Shown piece after piece: positions 1 to 8,286 of a stretch of DNA of 57,338 nucleotides. Source of the DNA: JAGDXO01 sp964541025 (GTDB taxonomy: Archaea > Thermoplasmatota > Thermoplasmata > Thermoplasmatales > GCA-001856825); the NCBI GenBank assembly GCA_964541025.1, contig CAZIOW010000003.1, positions 1 to 57,338 of the forward strand. The letters run 5' to 3'. How positions within the stretch are numbered: the stretch's first letter is position 1; each line of letters starts with the position of its first letter. Under the pieces are notes generated by a model, which was not told the DNA's origin, made no database searches, and worked only from the letters and a program-made list of their open reading frames with translations. Both the position numbers and the translations under genes were made by a program.

Positions 1-98
1 TGCTTCTCAATCAAATGTATCATAGACCAAAGAGGCAGATAATGGATGTTATTGTATGACGGAATATGGGACACCCTAGATAATAAGAAAAAAGCCGA

Positions 99-455
99 TT
101 AAAGGTGAGCCATTACATATTCTTTTAATGCAACTGCATTGTTGAAATCCTTTTCTTTGGACGAATATAAAAATACAACATCTCTTTCTCTCCTGCATAT
201 ATCTATTAATTCTTGAACAGAGGAATTTCCATCTAATTCCTTGAAATATCTTATTTTGAAATCATTCCATTTAGATGGTTCGTGGGAAAACCATTTCCTC
301 AGTTCATTCGATGGGGCCACTTCTTTCATCCAACTATCTAATTTTAGTTTATCTTTTGTGACCCCTCTTGGCCAGAGACGATCTACCAGAACTCTGTAAC
401 CTTCCCGAGGGGATGTTTCATCATACACCCTGATTAATGTTATCACGTTCAACAT
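99..455 (-). CDS. DUF488 family protein
   Basis: A 118-residue protein of the DUF488 (YeaO-like) family. The family signature is visible near the N-terminus as RVLVDRLWPRG at about residues 20-30, followed by a W..EVAPS..LRKWF segment and a C-terminal VVFLYSSK motif that closes the fold. Length matches the family, so the gene looks intact. The biochemical function of the family is not established. It has no close operon partner: the next gene upstream on this strand is the hemerythrin-like gene more than 250 bp away. It lies in an AT-rich, gene-poor edge of the window. Confidence 0.8.
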   Translation of the reverse strand: MLNVITLIRVYDETSPREGYRVLVDRLWPRGVTKDKLKLDSWMKEVAPSNELRKWFSHEPSKWNDFKIRYFKELDGNSSVQELIDICRRERDVVFLYSSKEKDFNNAVALKEYVMAHL

Positions 456-641
456 ATACCAATAGTGATTATTTAATCATTCTCCAATTTTAACACTTTT
501 TAATTTAGGATTCCAGATTGATAAGTCTATTGGGTTTCATAGATATAGTAAGCATTTTTTTAAGTAAATGACTCAGGTAAAATACATCTTATAATTGGGG
601 CAAAGGGATAGGATGGATACGAAAAGAAGATTAAGTGAAAC

Positions 642-659
642 CTCCATACAAAAATGGAG
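642..659. terminator. small hairpin in gap
   Basis: The arms CTCCAT and ATGGAG pair perfectly around a 6-nt A-rich loop in the gap between the DUF488 and hemerythrin-like genes. Both genes are on the minus strand, so it could be a weak 3' structure for the upstream hemerythrin gene. No convincing T-run follows on that strand, so it may be chance or a relic. Confidence 0.2.
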
Positions 660-712
660 TCGGTTATTTCATAAAAATGCAATATAAATGAGTTATTTTG
701 AATTTACAACAA

Positions 713-1153
713 TTAATCTTTAATACTATCAATACAATATTTACATTTCCATTGATTTAAAACATCCTTTCCATCTAATAAGCTTTCATCCAACGAGCTA
801 TAATAATCATAGACAAATGATTCCTCGAATCCATTGTGTTCAATGAGTAAATTCAGAAGTGATTGTGTTGTGTTAATCTTTGTATTAATATCAATGATTC
901 TATCCTTGAGTTGCTTTAAAAGGCTAAATATTTTAGAATGTTCAATTTCTAAATAGGTTATATTATCATAATTGGCCTTATCCAGTAGAGGGAACAAAAT
1001 TCTTTCTTCTACAAAAGTGTGCCAACTTAATCTATCACCAATTTTAGCCAAGAGATCAGTATCAAATATGTTCTCTTTGAGTAATTTAATAAAATTTTCT
1101 ATAATTTCATTAATTTCCCTGTGATCTTCCGTCATCTTGAATGCAATATCCAC
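713..1153 (-). CDS. hemerythrin-like HHE domain protein
   Basis: A 146-residue, mostly alpha-helical protein with the spaced His/Glu ligands of hemerythrin HHE cation-binding domains: His11, His45 with Glu49 (HTFVEE), His72 (EIEHSK) and His106 with Glu110 (EHNGFEE). Family members bind a di-iron centre and take part in oxygen, NO or iron sensing or protection. The exact role here is inferred only. A short C-terminal tail carries a CKYC pair outside the helical bundle, which might bind a metal or form a disulfide. It lies near a Rieske protein and a DUF488 protein but is not in an operon with either. Confidence 0.75.
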   Translation of the reverse strand: MDIAFKMTEDHREINEIIENFIKLLKENIFDTDLLAKIGDRLSWHTFVEERILFPLLDKANYDNITYLEIEHSKIFSLLKQLKDRIIDINTKINTTQSLLNLLIEHNGFEESFVYDYYSSLDESLLDGKDVLNQWKCKYCIDSIKD

Positions 1154-1322
1154 ATGTCAATACAGAAATCTTAATTTAAAATTTATTTTGTAGTGAAATT
1201 CTTAACCCGTAATTTATTTTTCTGAAAATTAGGGATAAGTGAGGAAAATGTTGATAAAGAAATCTGGGTCTATACATTTGAATGATTGAATGATTTATCA
1301 AGGGGGGGGTTGACGTTTTATA

Positions 1323-1376
1323 TTGACAGGTCAAATGTGTATCATTATAGATCTATACTTGTTTAAGCCACATTTG
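1323..1376. repeat. nested inverted repeats
   Basis: TTGACAGGTCAA at 1323-1334 is a palindrome with a 2-nt centre. Overlapping its end, CAAATGTG at 1332-1339 is repeated inverted as CACATTTG at 1369-1376. These could be an operator or the end of a decayed mobile element. No gene start lies close enough to choose between them. Confidence 0.3.
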
Positions 1377-1388
1377 GAGAATTTTTAG

Positions 1389-1544
1389 CGTAATAAAGCT
1401 GAAAAGGGAACTCAATCCATTAGAATTAAGAACGTAAGGGAAAAAGTATATGATACAAGATTTGATAAGCAAAGGCGAATAAATATTAATAAGCAGATGT
1501 TTGAATGTGTTATCGAAGTCAAATTAAATGCTGCGTTTTCTTAA
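1389..1544 (+). pseudogene. possible degraded C-terminal gene fragment
   Basis: A 51-codon open stretch without a start codon. It follows an in-frame TAG at 1386-1388, and the frame is also open for about 11 codons before that TAG. The peptide is basic (KGTQSIRIKNVREKVYDTRF, then RRININKQMF) and ends at TAA. Composition and layout would fit the tail of a transposase or other mobile-element protein broken by a stop codon, but no family was recognised. It could also be chance in AT-rich DNA. Confidence 0.25.
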
Positions 1545-1633
1545 TTAAGAAGTTGAGTCATCATTAAATGAAAATGGGCCTAAAGAATTTAAATAAGAGA
1601 GGAAATGAGAATACGCAGACATAAAATGAGTGA

Positions 1634-1646
1634 AAAATTTATAAGT
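1634..1646 (+). promoter_or_regulatory. TATA box/BRE of Rieske gene
   Basis: An A-rich BRE-like stretch followed by TTTATAAG is centred about 25 nt upstream of the ATG at 1666. This spacing puts transcription start at or next to the start codon, which would make a leaderless mRNA. Confidence 0.5.
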
Positions 1647-1665
1647 AATCGAAAAATCACAAATT

Positions 1666-2007
1666 ATGGCATATAAAAGAATAAGCATATCTACGAAAAT
1701 TTTTGAAAAGAGCAATCATTTCATAACATGGATCAACCAGAGACCAGTGCTGATCACCAAATACGAAGGGAAATATTACGGAATGGATGCGGTATGCGGG
1801 CATATGGGTTGTGCACTTCTTGATATTGTCTCAGGTAATGTTGCTGAATGCCCTGCTCATGGAGCTAAGTATGATGTAACTAACGGAAACAGGATAGCCG
1901 AACCAAGGATCAGACCTGAAAAGGGTTGTGAGTACGATAATATAAATAATCCTTTGAAAACTTATGCAATAAAGGAAAACGAAGGATTTCTAGAAATAGA
2001 TATATAA
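1666..2007 (+). CDS. Rieske-type [2Fe-2S] ferredoxin
   Basis: A 113-residue soluble Rieske domain. The cluster ligands are Cys44 and His46 (CGH) and, after 15 residues, Cys62 and His65 (CPAH). This is the classical CxH...CxxH pattern, and the HGAKYD segment follows as in Rieske ferredoxins. No transmembrane anchor or signal peptide is present, so it should act in the cytoplasm as an electron carrier rather than as part of a bc1 complex. It stands alone, with no oxygenase or reductase gene beside it, so its partner is unknown. A TATA box 25 nt upstream suggests leaderless transcription. Confidence 0.9.
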   Translation: MAYKRISISTKIFEKSNHFITWINQRPVLITKYEGKYYGMDAVCGHMGCALLDIVSGNVAECPAHGAKYDVTNGNRIAEPRIRPEKGCEYDNINNPLKTYAIKENEGFLEIDI

Positions 2008-2200
2008 TTATTAACTATAATTAAGAATCCGATTTTGGGATACTATCGGGTTATATTTATTTCATTACTGTCAAATCTAATAAATTTAATTTTCAAGAGT
2101 CACTAAGGTTGGAATGCAAAAACTTTGTTTATGCAAAAATACTGATTCTCCCTATATCACAATTAGGCAGTACTATAAAAGCAGATACACGTTTTTGGTA

Positions 2201-2290
2201 TGCCGGGGACGGGAATCGAACCCGCGGCCTTCGGATTTCCCAGTTTTATTCCCTATGAGTCCGACGCTCTACCGACTAAGCCACCCCGGC
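2201..2290 (-). tRNA. tRNA-Met(CAU), elongator, with intron
   Basis: A full cloverleaf folds on the minus strand: acceptor GCCGGGG/CCCCGGC, discriminator A at 2201, anticodon stem TCGGA/TCCGA, and T-stem with a TTCGATT loop. The anticodon is CAU and the acceptor begins with G-C, which fits elongator Met rather than initiator. A 17-nt intron occupies 2253-2237, between positions 37 and 38. CUCA of the anticodon loop pairs with UGGG of the intron to form the 4-bp central helix of a bulge-helix-bulge with 3-nt bulges UAG and AAA, so cleavage by EndA fits. CCA is not encoded. The first 15 nt overlap the 3' end of the S3Ae gene. Confidence 0.95.
2237..2253 (-). other. 17-nt tRNA-Met intron
   Basis: Removing these 17 nt gives a 73-nt tRNA with a 7-nt anticodon loop (CTCATAA). 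Flanking bulges UA^G and AA^A around a 4-bp helix match the canonical archaeal bulge-helix-bulge splice motif. The splicing endonuclease gene lies at 33137-33850 of this window. Confidence 0.85.
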
Positions 2291-2944
2291 ATCAGTCTGC
2301 TCTTCCTCATCTATTTCTGTTTCAGGCTGAGCCTGCATTTGCTTCTTAATATTTTTGATGATTTCCGATTTCCTGATCTCTATTTTCCTTGTGGGATATA
2401 TTGTCTTTATTTCTTCATAAATATCATTTGATATCTGCGGTGAAAACATGTAAACTATGAACTGATCTGATGGCAACGAGGCCGCTTTTGTTTTGACAAA
2501 TTCGTCCACTTTATTTCTCAATTTTGTCTCAATTCCGCTTATTATCTTTCTGTCAACAACCAAAAGTGGCTTTACTCTAAGATTGAAATTATCTGAGGTG
2601 GTTACATCCACAACAGAATCAATTCTTGTCTTTCTTCTCCTTATCATCCTTCTGATGTAGTCCTGATTAATCTCGTGCCCTTCAAATTCTGTAAAAGCTT
2701 TATCTCCTTCCACCTTAGTAATCCTGAACATCAATTTTACGTGGGATTGCTTGAAATCTCCTGTGACATCTGATAGGGAAACTTCAGAAATTCTCCCGAT
2801 CATATCTTCAGGAGACTGGGCAGGAGACGATCCTATCTCTTTCTTTCCAAATGAATCGTTAGCAAGTATAGTATACCAGGTCTTGGTCTTCCACTTGTCC
2901 TTGATCTTCTTCGCTGCTACCCTTGCGGACTTTTCCTTACTCAA
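2276..2944 (-). CDS. rps3ae: 30S ribosomal protein S3Ae
   Basis: A 222-residue small-subunit protein of the eukaryote/archaea-specific S3Ae (S1e) family. Recognisable segments include KDKWKTKTWYTI near residue 16, IGRISEVSLSDVTGD near residue 50, and the basic IRRMIRRRKTRIDSVVDV stretch near residue 96. The tail is acidic (EIDEEEQTDAGVA). Its last four codons and TAG stop lie inside the 5' part of the downstream tRNA-Met gene on the same strand. No tRNA promoter is evident between them, so the two are probably co-transcribed. The start ATG at 2944 faces pheT across a 109-bp divergent promoter region. Confidence 0.95.
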   Translation of the reverse strand: MSKEKSARVAAKKIKDKWKTKTWYTILANDSFGKKEIGSSPAQSPEDMIGRISEVSLSDVTGDFKQSHVKLMFRITKVEGDKAFTEFEGHEINQDYIRRMIRRRKTRIDSVVDVTTSDNFNLRVKPLLVVDRKIISGIETKLRNKVDEFVKTKAASLPSDQFIVYMFSPQISNDIYEEIKTIYPTRKIEIRKSEIIKNIKKQMQAQPETEIDEEEQTDAGVA

Positions 2945-3022
2945 TCTATATCATCCCGTTGCACGTGAATATTTAAATTAATAAAAACTTTGTTAATCTA
3001 ACTATTGAAAAGATTGGCAAAT

Positions 3023-3032
3023 AAAAATATAG
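3023..3032 (+). promoter_or_regulatory. putative TATA box of pheT operon
   Basis: AAAAATATAG is centred about 27 nt before the pheT ATG, the spacing expected of a leaderless or near-leaderless archaeal transcript. The 109-bp gap serves both pheT and, divergently, S3Ae. Confidence 0.4.
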
Positions 3033-3053
3033 TGAATGTAGATAGGGGTTTAA

Positions 3054-4628
3054 ATGGTGTTAGTAAGATTCAAAAAAGAAGTAATGAAGGAATATTCAGG
3101 ACTTGATGATAAGGATATTTTGGAAATTCCATGGTTGCTGGGTGGAGAAGCCAGGATAGAGGAAGATGCATTCATAATGGAATTCAACCCGGACAGACCA
3201 GATCTATATTCTATTCAGGGAGTAACAAGGGCCATCAGGCTATTCAAGGGGATTGAAGTATATAAAGATCCAAAGATAGTTGATTCAGAATTTGTCATAG
3301 AGAGCCGATCGCCATCTCAGAGACCATATTTTGAGGCAGGAATAATTAGGAATGTGGACGTAAAAAAATTGCTTCCAAATATAATAGATTTCCAGGAGAA
3401 GCTACACAAGACAATTGGAAGGGACAGAAAATTATCTGCAATAGGATTGCACGACCTTTCAAAGGTAAAGTTCCCTCTTAAATATATGGAAGTGGACAGA
3501 GATCATAGTTTCATTCCACTGGGCGAAGATAAGGAAACAACCTTAAGGGATTTCATGGAGAATAATGAGAAGGCAAAAGAATACGGAGACCTCGTTGGTG
3601 AAAGCATACCGGCAATAATTGATAGGGAAGGAAATATAATTTCTTTACCTCCAATATTGAATTCAAATATTACTGTAATAGATGAAAACACCAAGGATAT
3701 TTTCGTTGATGTAACAGGTACTTATGAAAACATAGTCTATAAAACGTTGATCCTTATATTATCTTCACTATCTTATCCAAATGGTACTATAGGCACTTTA
3801 ACCATAAACGGGAAAAAATCGCCTCAAATTAAGAATAAAATAACAAGAATACCTGAGAAAGAGCTGAAAAATATACTTGGCTATAAAATCCCGATGGAAG
3901 AAATAGAATCATCTCTCATCAGGTTGGGATATGGAATAGAGGGTAACGGGATCATAGTCCCGGAATACAGATTTGATATTTTGCATAACGTGGATATTGT
4001 AGAAGATATAATCAAGGGTATAGGATTTGACAAGGTTAAATTGAAGGATGAAGAATTTGTAACATATGGAAGGCCTAACAATTTAAGATATTTTGAAAAC
4101 AGGCTGAGATTCCTGATGATAGGATACGATATGTCTGAAGTTGTGAACAATGTACTCACAAATAAATCATTCAATAAAATATATGGTTTCGGGGATGATG
4201 CTATTGAAATTCTCAATCCCCTAAGCGGGGAGCAGGATTATATTAGGACAAGAATAGCACCATCTTTAATGCAATCTCTATTGAACAATTACAGAAACCC
4301 ATATCCTCAGAGAATATTTGAGATCGGTACCGTTCACAGGGAAGGCAAGGAGATAGAAAGCATGGGAATTGCAATTGCTCATAAGGAAGCTTCATTCTCT
4401 GAAATAAAGGGTATCTTTGTTGGAATCCTGGAAGATATGGATGTAAAACACTATGATATAGAAAAGTATTCTCTCCCAATGTTTGTGAATGGGAGGCTTG
4501 CAAAAATATTAGTAAATGGAAAAGAGAGTGGATTCTTCGGAGAGGTGAATCCCTTGATACTAAGGAACATAGGTCTCAAAATGCCAGTAGCATTGGGTGA
4601 AATTGATATTTCAGAGGTATTACTGTGA
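3054..4628 (+). CDS. pheT: phenylalanyl-tRNA synthetase beta subunit
   Basis: A 524-residue archaeal-type PheRS beta chain. With the alpha chain it charges tRNA-Phe. The N-terminus has the FNPDRPDLYSIQGVTRAIR signature (about residues 43-61). The B3/4 region lies in the middle, the B5 DNA-binding-like fold near 260-330 (KNKITRIPEKELKNILGYKI), and the catalytic-core-like domain at the C-terminus (NPLSGEQDYIRTRIAPSLM near 387, FEIGTV near 421, and the FGEVNP motif near 499). Length fits the archaeal form, which lacks the long bacterial tRNA-binding extensions. pheS is not in the window. The stop overlaps the next gene's GTG by 4 nt. Confidence 0.95.
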   Translation: MVLVRFKKEVMKEYSGLDDKDILEIPWLLGGEARIEEDAFIMEFNPDRPDLYSIQGVTRAIRLFKGIEVYKDPKIVDSEFVIESRSPSQRPYFEAGIIRNVDVKKLLPNIIDFQEKLHKTIGRDRKLSAIGLHDLSKVKFPLKYMEVDRDHSFIPLGEDKETTLRDFMENNEKAKEYGDLVGESIPAIIDREGNIISLPPILNSNITVIDENTKDIFVDVTGTYENIVYKTLILILSSLSYPNGTIGTLTINGKKSPQIKNKITRIPEKELKNILGYKIPMEEIESSLIRLGYGIEGNGIIVPEYRFDILHNVDIVEDIIKGIGFDKVKLKDEEFVTYGRPNNLRYFENRLRFLMIGYDMSEVVNNVLTNKSFNKIYGFGDDAIEILNPLSGEQDYIRTRIAPSLMQSLLNNYRNPYPQRIFEIGTVHREGKEIESMGIAIAHKEASFSEIKGIFVGILEDMDVKHYDIEKYSLPMFVNGRLAKILVNGKESGFFGEVNPLILRNIGLKMPVALGEIDISEVLL

Positions 4629-5569
4629 TACCAGATAAGATTCCACCTGTGCTAACATCCAAGGAGATTATTGAAAAGAGCTTCCGGAATACAAATAAGA
4701 TACAGGATATTTATAAGCCTGATTTTGTAGATAAGGTCAAGATAGTCTCAGTGCAGAAGATTCAGATAATGGAGGCTACCTCCAGGAGAATAATCAATAG
4801 AATTTACAAGGGATTCCCAAAAATAGAGGATCTTGATAATTTTGAAAAGGATATGCTTTACATACTTGTCAATGCAAGAGATTATGATAGGTCCCTTAAT
4901 AATCTAAAATGGTCAGCTAAAAAAATTTCTGAATTTGCAACAAATTCCATAAGGGGAATAAAGAAGGCAAGGGATGAAAAGGTCGTTGCAAGGTTCAGGT
5001 CTTCATTCTACGGAAGGTTTTCATCAGTTATTGAAAATCTTGATGAATCTTTGAGCATATTGAGAGATGCGAGAGAAAAGTTAAGAAAAATCCCCTTTAT
5101 AGATAAACAGGAAAAGGTCATAATCATAGCAGGTTTTCCAAACGTAGGAAAATCCATGCTCATATCAAGACTAACTAATTTAAGGCCAGAGATAGCTGAA
5201 TACCCATTCACTACGAAGGATATTAATGTAGGAATTCTTGTACACAATAATAGAAGATATCAGGTGATTGATGTTCCAGGCCTGCTGAACAGGAATAAAA
5301 TAAATCCCATTGAAAAGAAGGCGCTTGCTGCGATTGAAAATATAGGTGATCTCATCATCTATCTTTTCGACCCCACAGAGCAATGCGGCTTCAGCCTGAA
5401 GGAACAGGAAAACCTCTATCATGAATTGAAGGAGCAGGGGAAAAAGATAATCCCTGTTGACAACAAGGCAGATATAATTAAAATGGAAAACGATCATATC
5501 AAAATTTCAGCACTAACTGAAGAGGGTATTGAGGATCTGTTGAAGGTAATAGAGGTGGAAGCAAAATGA
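4625..5569 (+). CDS. NOG1-like (Obg-family) GTPase
   Basis: A 314-residue GTPase starting at GTG inside the pheT stop (GTGA overlap). A helical N-terminal domain of about 160 residues precedes the G domain: G1 GFPNVGKS at about 170-177, G2 region around YPFTTKDI, G3 DVPGLLNR near 216, G4 NKAD near 280, and SALTEEG as G5. The N-terminal helical layout and the NPIEKKALAAIENI segment resemble archaeal homologues of Nog1, a 60S/50S assembly GTPase. It is shorter than eukaryotic Nog1 and lacks its C-terminal extension. Role in large-subunit biogenesis is inferred from the family. It sits between two aminoacyl-tRNA synthetase genes and ends in an ATGA overlap with gltX. Confidence 0.85.
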   Translation: MIPDKIPPVLTSKEIIEKSFRNTNKIQDIYKPDFVDKVKIVSVQKIQIMEATSRRIINRIYKGFPKIEDLDNFEKDMLYILVNARDYDRSLNNLKWSAKKISEFATNSIRGIKKARDEKVVARFRSSFYGRFSSVIENLDESLSILRDAREKLRKIPFIDKQEKVIIIAGFPNVGKSMLISRLTNLRPEIAEYPFTTKDINVGILVHNNRRYQVIDVPGLLNRNKINPIEKKALAAIENIGDLIIYLFDPTEQCGFSLKEQENLYHELKEQGKKIIPVDNKADIIKMENDHIKISALTEEGIEDLLKVIEVEAK

Positions 5570-7221
5570 AGGAAAAAATTAAGGCGCTGGCTGCTTACAA
5601 TGCCATGGAGCATGATGGAAAGGCTGATTTCAATTCAGTCATGTCTAAAGTCATAGCATATTTCCCTGAGGTCAAGAAGAATCTCAAGGCAATAATACCA
5701 CAAATAAGAGAAGCTATAGAGGAGGTTAACTCCATGACTTTGGATGAACAGAAGTCTCTTGTGTTAAAAGAATACCCGGAACTTCTTGAGAAAAAGAAGA
5801 AGGAAGGAGAGAGAAAGCTTCCTGATCTGCCAGACATTCCTGCTTCAGGGGTAGTGATGAGGATGGCACCATCGCCATCTGGTCCACTTCACATAGGGCA
5901 TGCAAGGATGGCCATTCTCAATGATGAATATGTCAAAAGATATGGTGGGAAATTAATACTAAGAATTGAGGACACCAATCCAGCAAATATAGATCCTAAT
6001 GCATACGATATGATAGCGGAAGACCTTAGATGGCTAGAAGTCAACGTCACAGATACAGTAATACAATCTGACAGGTTTGAACTTTACTACGATGTTATGG
6101 AAAGGCTTATACGAATGGGCAAGGCTTATGTAGCTATAAGTCCAACTGAGGAATTCAAATCAAAGAGGCAGAAGGGTCTCCCAATAAATGAGAGGGAAGA
6201 ATTACCTGAAATAAATCTTGAAAGATGGAAAATGATGCTCAACGGCGAAATAAAAAAAGGTGAGGGATATGCTGTCATAAAAACAGATCTTTCTCATCCA
6301 AATCCTGCAATAAGGGATTTCATAGCATTCAGGATACTGGAAATAGATCATCCTCTGAAGGGTAACAAATACAGGGTTTATCCGATGATGAATTTTTCAG
6401 TTGCAGTTGATGACCATTACCTTGGTCTTACCCATGTAATTCGAGGGAAAGATCATCTTGCAAATACAGAAAAACAAAAGTATATTTTCAATTACTTCAA
6501 CTGGAAAATGCCTTATTATATACATTACGGAAAGGTATCCATCGAGAATTCAATTCTAAAAACCTCAATAATAAAGAAAGGAATAAAATCAGGGGAATAT
6601 TCCGGATGGGATGACCCAAGACTTGGTACGCTCGTTGCACTGAAGAAGAGAGGTTTTAATCCCGGAGCAATAAGGCGCTACTGGATAGAGACTGGAATAG
6701 GGGATGTTGATATTCTATTCTCATGGGAGAATTTTTATGCATTCAACAGACAGATAATAGATAAATTCTCTCCAAGGCATTTCTTCGTGAAGGATCCAAT
6801 ACCTCTCAAATTCAAATACGAGGGAATTCTGAAATCAAGGATACCAGTATACCCAGGGAATGAACACACATCATACAGGGAATATGATGTGAGGGGAGGC
6901 GAAATATTCATAACAAAGGACGATTACGAAAAATTCATGGGAAAGGAGATAAGGCTGAAGGACCTTGGAAACTTTGTGATTAAGGAAAACGCAATAGAGT
7001 ATATTAACAACGATACCGATGCCATTAAGAATGGAATACCTATAATACATTGGTTACAGGATAAATTTGTGAATTTTGAGATTATTAAACCAGATGGACA
7101 GAAAGATAGCGGTTACCTGGAGTCACACGCACTAAACGAAACTGGTAAAGTCCACCAGCTAGAAAGATATGGATACGTCAATATCATAAATGAAAAAGAG
7201 GGAGTTTTCACGCATCCCTGA
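5566..7221 (+). CDS. gltX: glutamyl-tRNA synthetase
   Basis: A 551-residue class I synthetase that attaches glutamate to tRNA. An archaeal N-terminal helical extension covers residues 1-95. The HIGH motif is in APSPSGPLHIGHAR (about 101-114). The substrate-pocket region VVDDHYLGLTHVIRGKDH equivalent is near 282-300. The KMSKS-equivalent loop is degenerate (LKTSIIKKG near 330), followed by SGWDDPRLGTL. The C-terminal beta-barrel anticodon domain matches archaeal/eukaryotic GluRS and GlnRS rather than bacterial GluRS. Archaeal GluRS is often non-discriminating and also charges tRNA-Gln, but that cannot be seen here. It is the last gene of the pheT operon. Confidence 0.95.
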   Translation: MKEKIKALAAYNAMEHDGKADFNSVMSKVIAYFPEVKKNLKAIIPQIREAIEEVNSMTLDEQKSLVLKEYPELLEKKKKEGERKLPDLPDIPASGVVMRMAPSPSGPLHIGHARMAILNDEYVKRYGGKLILRIEDTNPANIDPNAYDMIAEDLRWLEVNVTDTVIQSDRFELYYDVMERLIRMGKAYVAISPTEEFKSKRQKGLPINEREELPEINLERWKMMLNGEIKKGEGYAVIKTDLSHPNPAIRDFIAFRILEIDHPLKGNKYRVYPMMNFSVAVDDHYLGLTHVIRGKDHLANTEKQKYIFNYFNWKMPYYIHYGKVSIENSILKTSIIKKGIKSGEYSGWDDPRLGTLVALKKRGFNPGAIRRYWIETGIGDVDILFSWENFYAFNRQIIDKFSPRHFFVKDPIPLKFKYEGILKSRIPVYPGNEHTSYREYDVRGGEIFITKDDYEKFMGKEIRLKDLGNFVIKENAIEYINNDTDAIKNGIPIIHWLQDKFVNFEIIKPDGQKDSGYLESHALNETGKVHQLERYGYVNIINEKEGVFTHP

Positions 7222-7223
7222 AT

Positions 7224-7478
7224 TTATTCTGTAGTAGAAACAGATACGAACGTTGGGAATCTTTTGAGAAGGATCACATCTCCTACTGCCCTGACCCATC
7301 TGTAGGGTACAAGAACAGGGACTCCATCTTCGACCAAACCACCCTCAGTCCTTTCAATGTATAATCCATATATGGTCTGAGTGTCAACATCCATCATTAC
7401 GTCATCTACGCTCCCAAGCCTGTATCCTTTATCGCTATAAACATCCAGTCCGATGAGATTTGTAACATCTGTTTCCAT
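7224..7478 (-). CDS. PRC-barrel domain protein
   Basis: An 84-residue protein that is essentially one PRC-barrel: LIGLDVYSDKGYRLGSVDDVMMD at the N-terminus and VPYRWVRAVGDVILLKR near the end. PRC-barrels are small beta domains found in photosynthetic reaction centre H subunits, RimM and many short archaeal proteins. The role of the stand-alone archaeal ones is unknown. It converges on gltX with only 2 nt between the stop codons. Confidence 0.8.
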   Translation of the reverse strand: METDVTNLIGLDVYSDKGYRLGSVDDVMMDVDTQTIYGLYIERTEGGLVEDGVPVLVPYRWVRAVGDVILLKRFPTFVSVSTTE

Positions 7479-7550
7479 AATTTATCCTTTTAAATATTTA
7501 GAGCGAGTATTTAATCCTTTATCTTTGAATTGCTTCCTGAAAAAATACTG

Positions 7551-7563
7551 TCAGAAATTCTGA
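7551..7563. promoter_or_regulatory. 13-bp palindrome in divergent gap
   Basis: TCAGAA-A-TTCTGA is a perfect 6-1-6 inverted repeat in the 128-bp divergent gap between the PRC-barrel gene and the membrane-protein gene, about 45 bp before the latter's ATG. It may be an operator. No regulator is encoded beside it. Confidence 0.3.
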
Positions 7564-7606
7564 TACAAAATAAATTTCTAATCATTGCAGATAAGGGTAA
7601 GAAAAA

Positions 7607-8272
7607 ATGAGGAGACCGGCTGAACACGGGAATGTAGTTTCATCTATAGTACTGGGAGTAACAGCAGTTATTAATGGAACTCTTCTGGGAAAGAATATTT
7701 TCTCACTGATTTACTGGATTCCCATATGGACGGGTCTTTTCATCTTTGATGTGCCAGTATCACGATTGTTAAAAGATAGAGAGAACTTGGTACCGATTAT
7801 TATCATAGGATTTTCCGCCATAATCGCACTTCTTAAAAATGTATGGATATTACTGCCATACGCACTGTTTTTCACAGCTTATATAACAAGAATATTCCTT
7901 GTGAGAAAAAGGATGAATTTTCTTTCTGTCGCCTTGGGTATTCTTGGTTATGTTTTGCTATTCTCTCTTAGCTGGCTGACAGTAGGACGTGAATTTGTAA
8001 TTATATCAATAACTCTTTTCCTCTTCATGCTAGGTTCAGAATTTCTTGTGAGGTCTGTGATACAAAAGAGACCTTATCTTTCCCTTTACAATCTGGTGAC
8101 CGTACTCTTCGTTCTCATAAATCCATTATTTCTATTATATACTACCTCTTTGATTAGGATATTTGCAGGCTTGAAAATTAAAAAGATAAAAACAATAGGA
8201 ATCATTGAATCATTATTGTTGCTAATCACCGTAATGCTATTGGAAATGTTTATTGTTTATAAAATATTTTAA
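7607..8272 (+). CDS. hypothetical integral membrane protein
   Basis: A 221-residue hydrophobic protein with about six predicted membrane spans spread over the whole length and short basic loops (KDRE near 60, VRKRMN near 102, IQKRPY near 152, LKIKKIK near 190). No enzyme motif or transporter signature was recognised. It has its own upstream region with a palindrome. It converges with the peroxiredoxin gene 14 nt away. Function unknown. Confidence 0.65.
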   Translation: MRRPAEHGNVVSSIVLGVTAVINGTLLGKNIFSLIYWIPIWTGLFIFDVPVSRLLKDRENLVPIIIIGFSAIIALLKNVWILLPYALFFTAYITRIFLVRKRMNFLSVALGILGYVLLFSLSWLTVGREFVIISITLFLFMLGSEFLVRSVIQKRPYLSLYNLVTVLFVLINPLFLLYTTSLIRIFAGLKIKKIKTIGIIESLLLLITVMLLEMFIVYKIF

Positions 8273-8286
8273 AATAATATAAAAAA

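Larger units (their letters stand above)
1154..1665. other. 512-bp AT-rich gap with decayed material
   Basis: No intact gene is seen. It holds a run of eight G at 1302-1309, a 5-2-5 palindrome TTGAC-AG-GTCAA at 1323-1334, an inverted repeat CAAATGTG (1332-1339) / CACATTTG (1369-1376), a possible pseudogene tail at 1389-1544 and the promoter of the Rieske gene at its right end. The mixture suggests an old insertion or decayed gene, but no element could be named. Confidence 0.4.

Noticed and set aside
1..98. Short open ends in two plus-strand frames at the left edge (stops at 42 and 59).
   Set aside because: Too short to tell a gene tail from chance.
2114..2431. A plus-strand frame of 105 codons through the tRNA-Met and S3Ae region.
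   Set aside because: It is antisense to a tRNA and a ribosomal protein gene.
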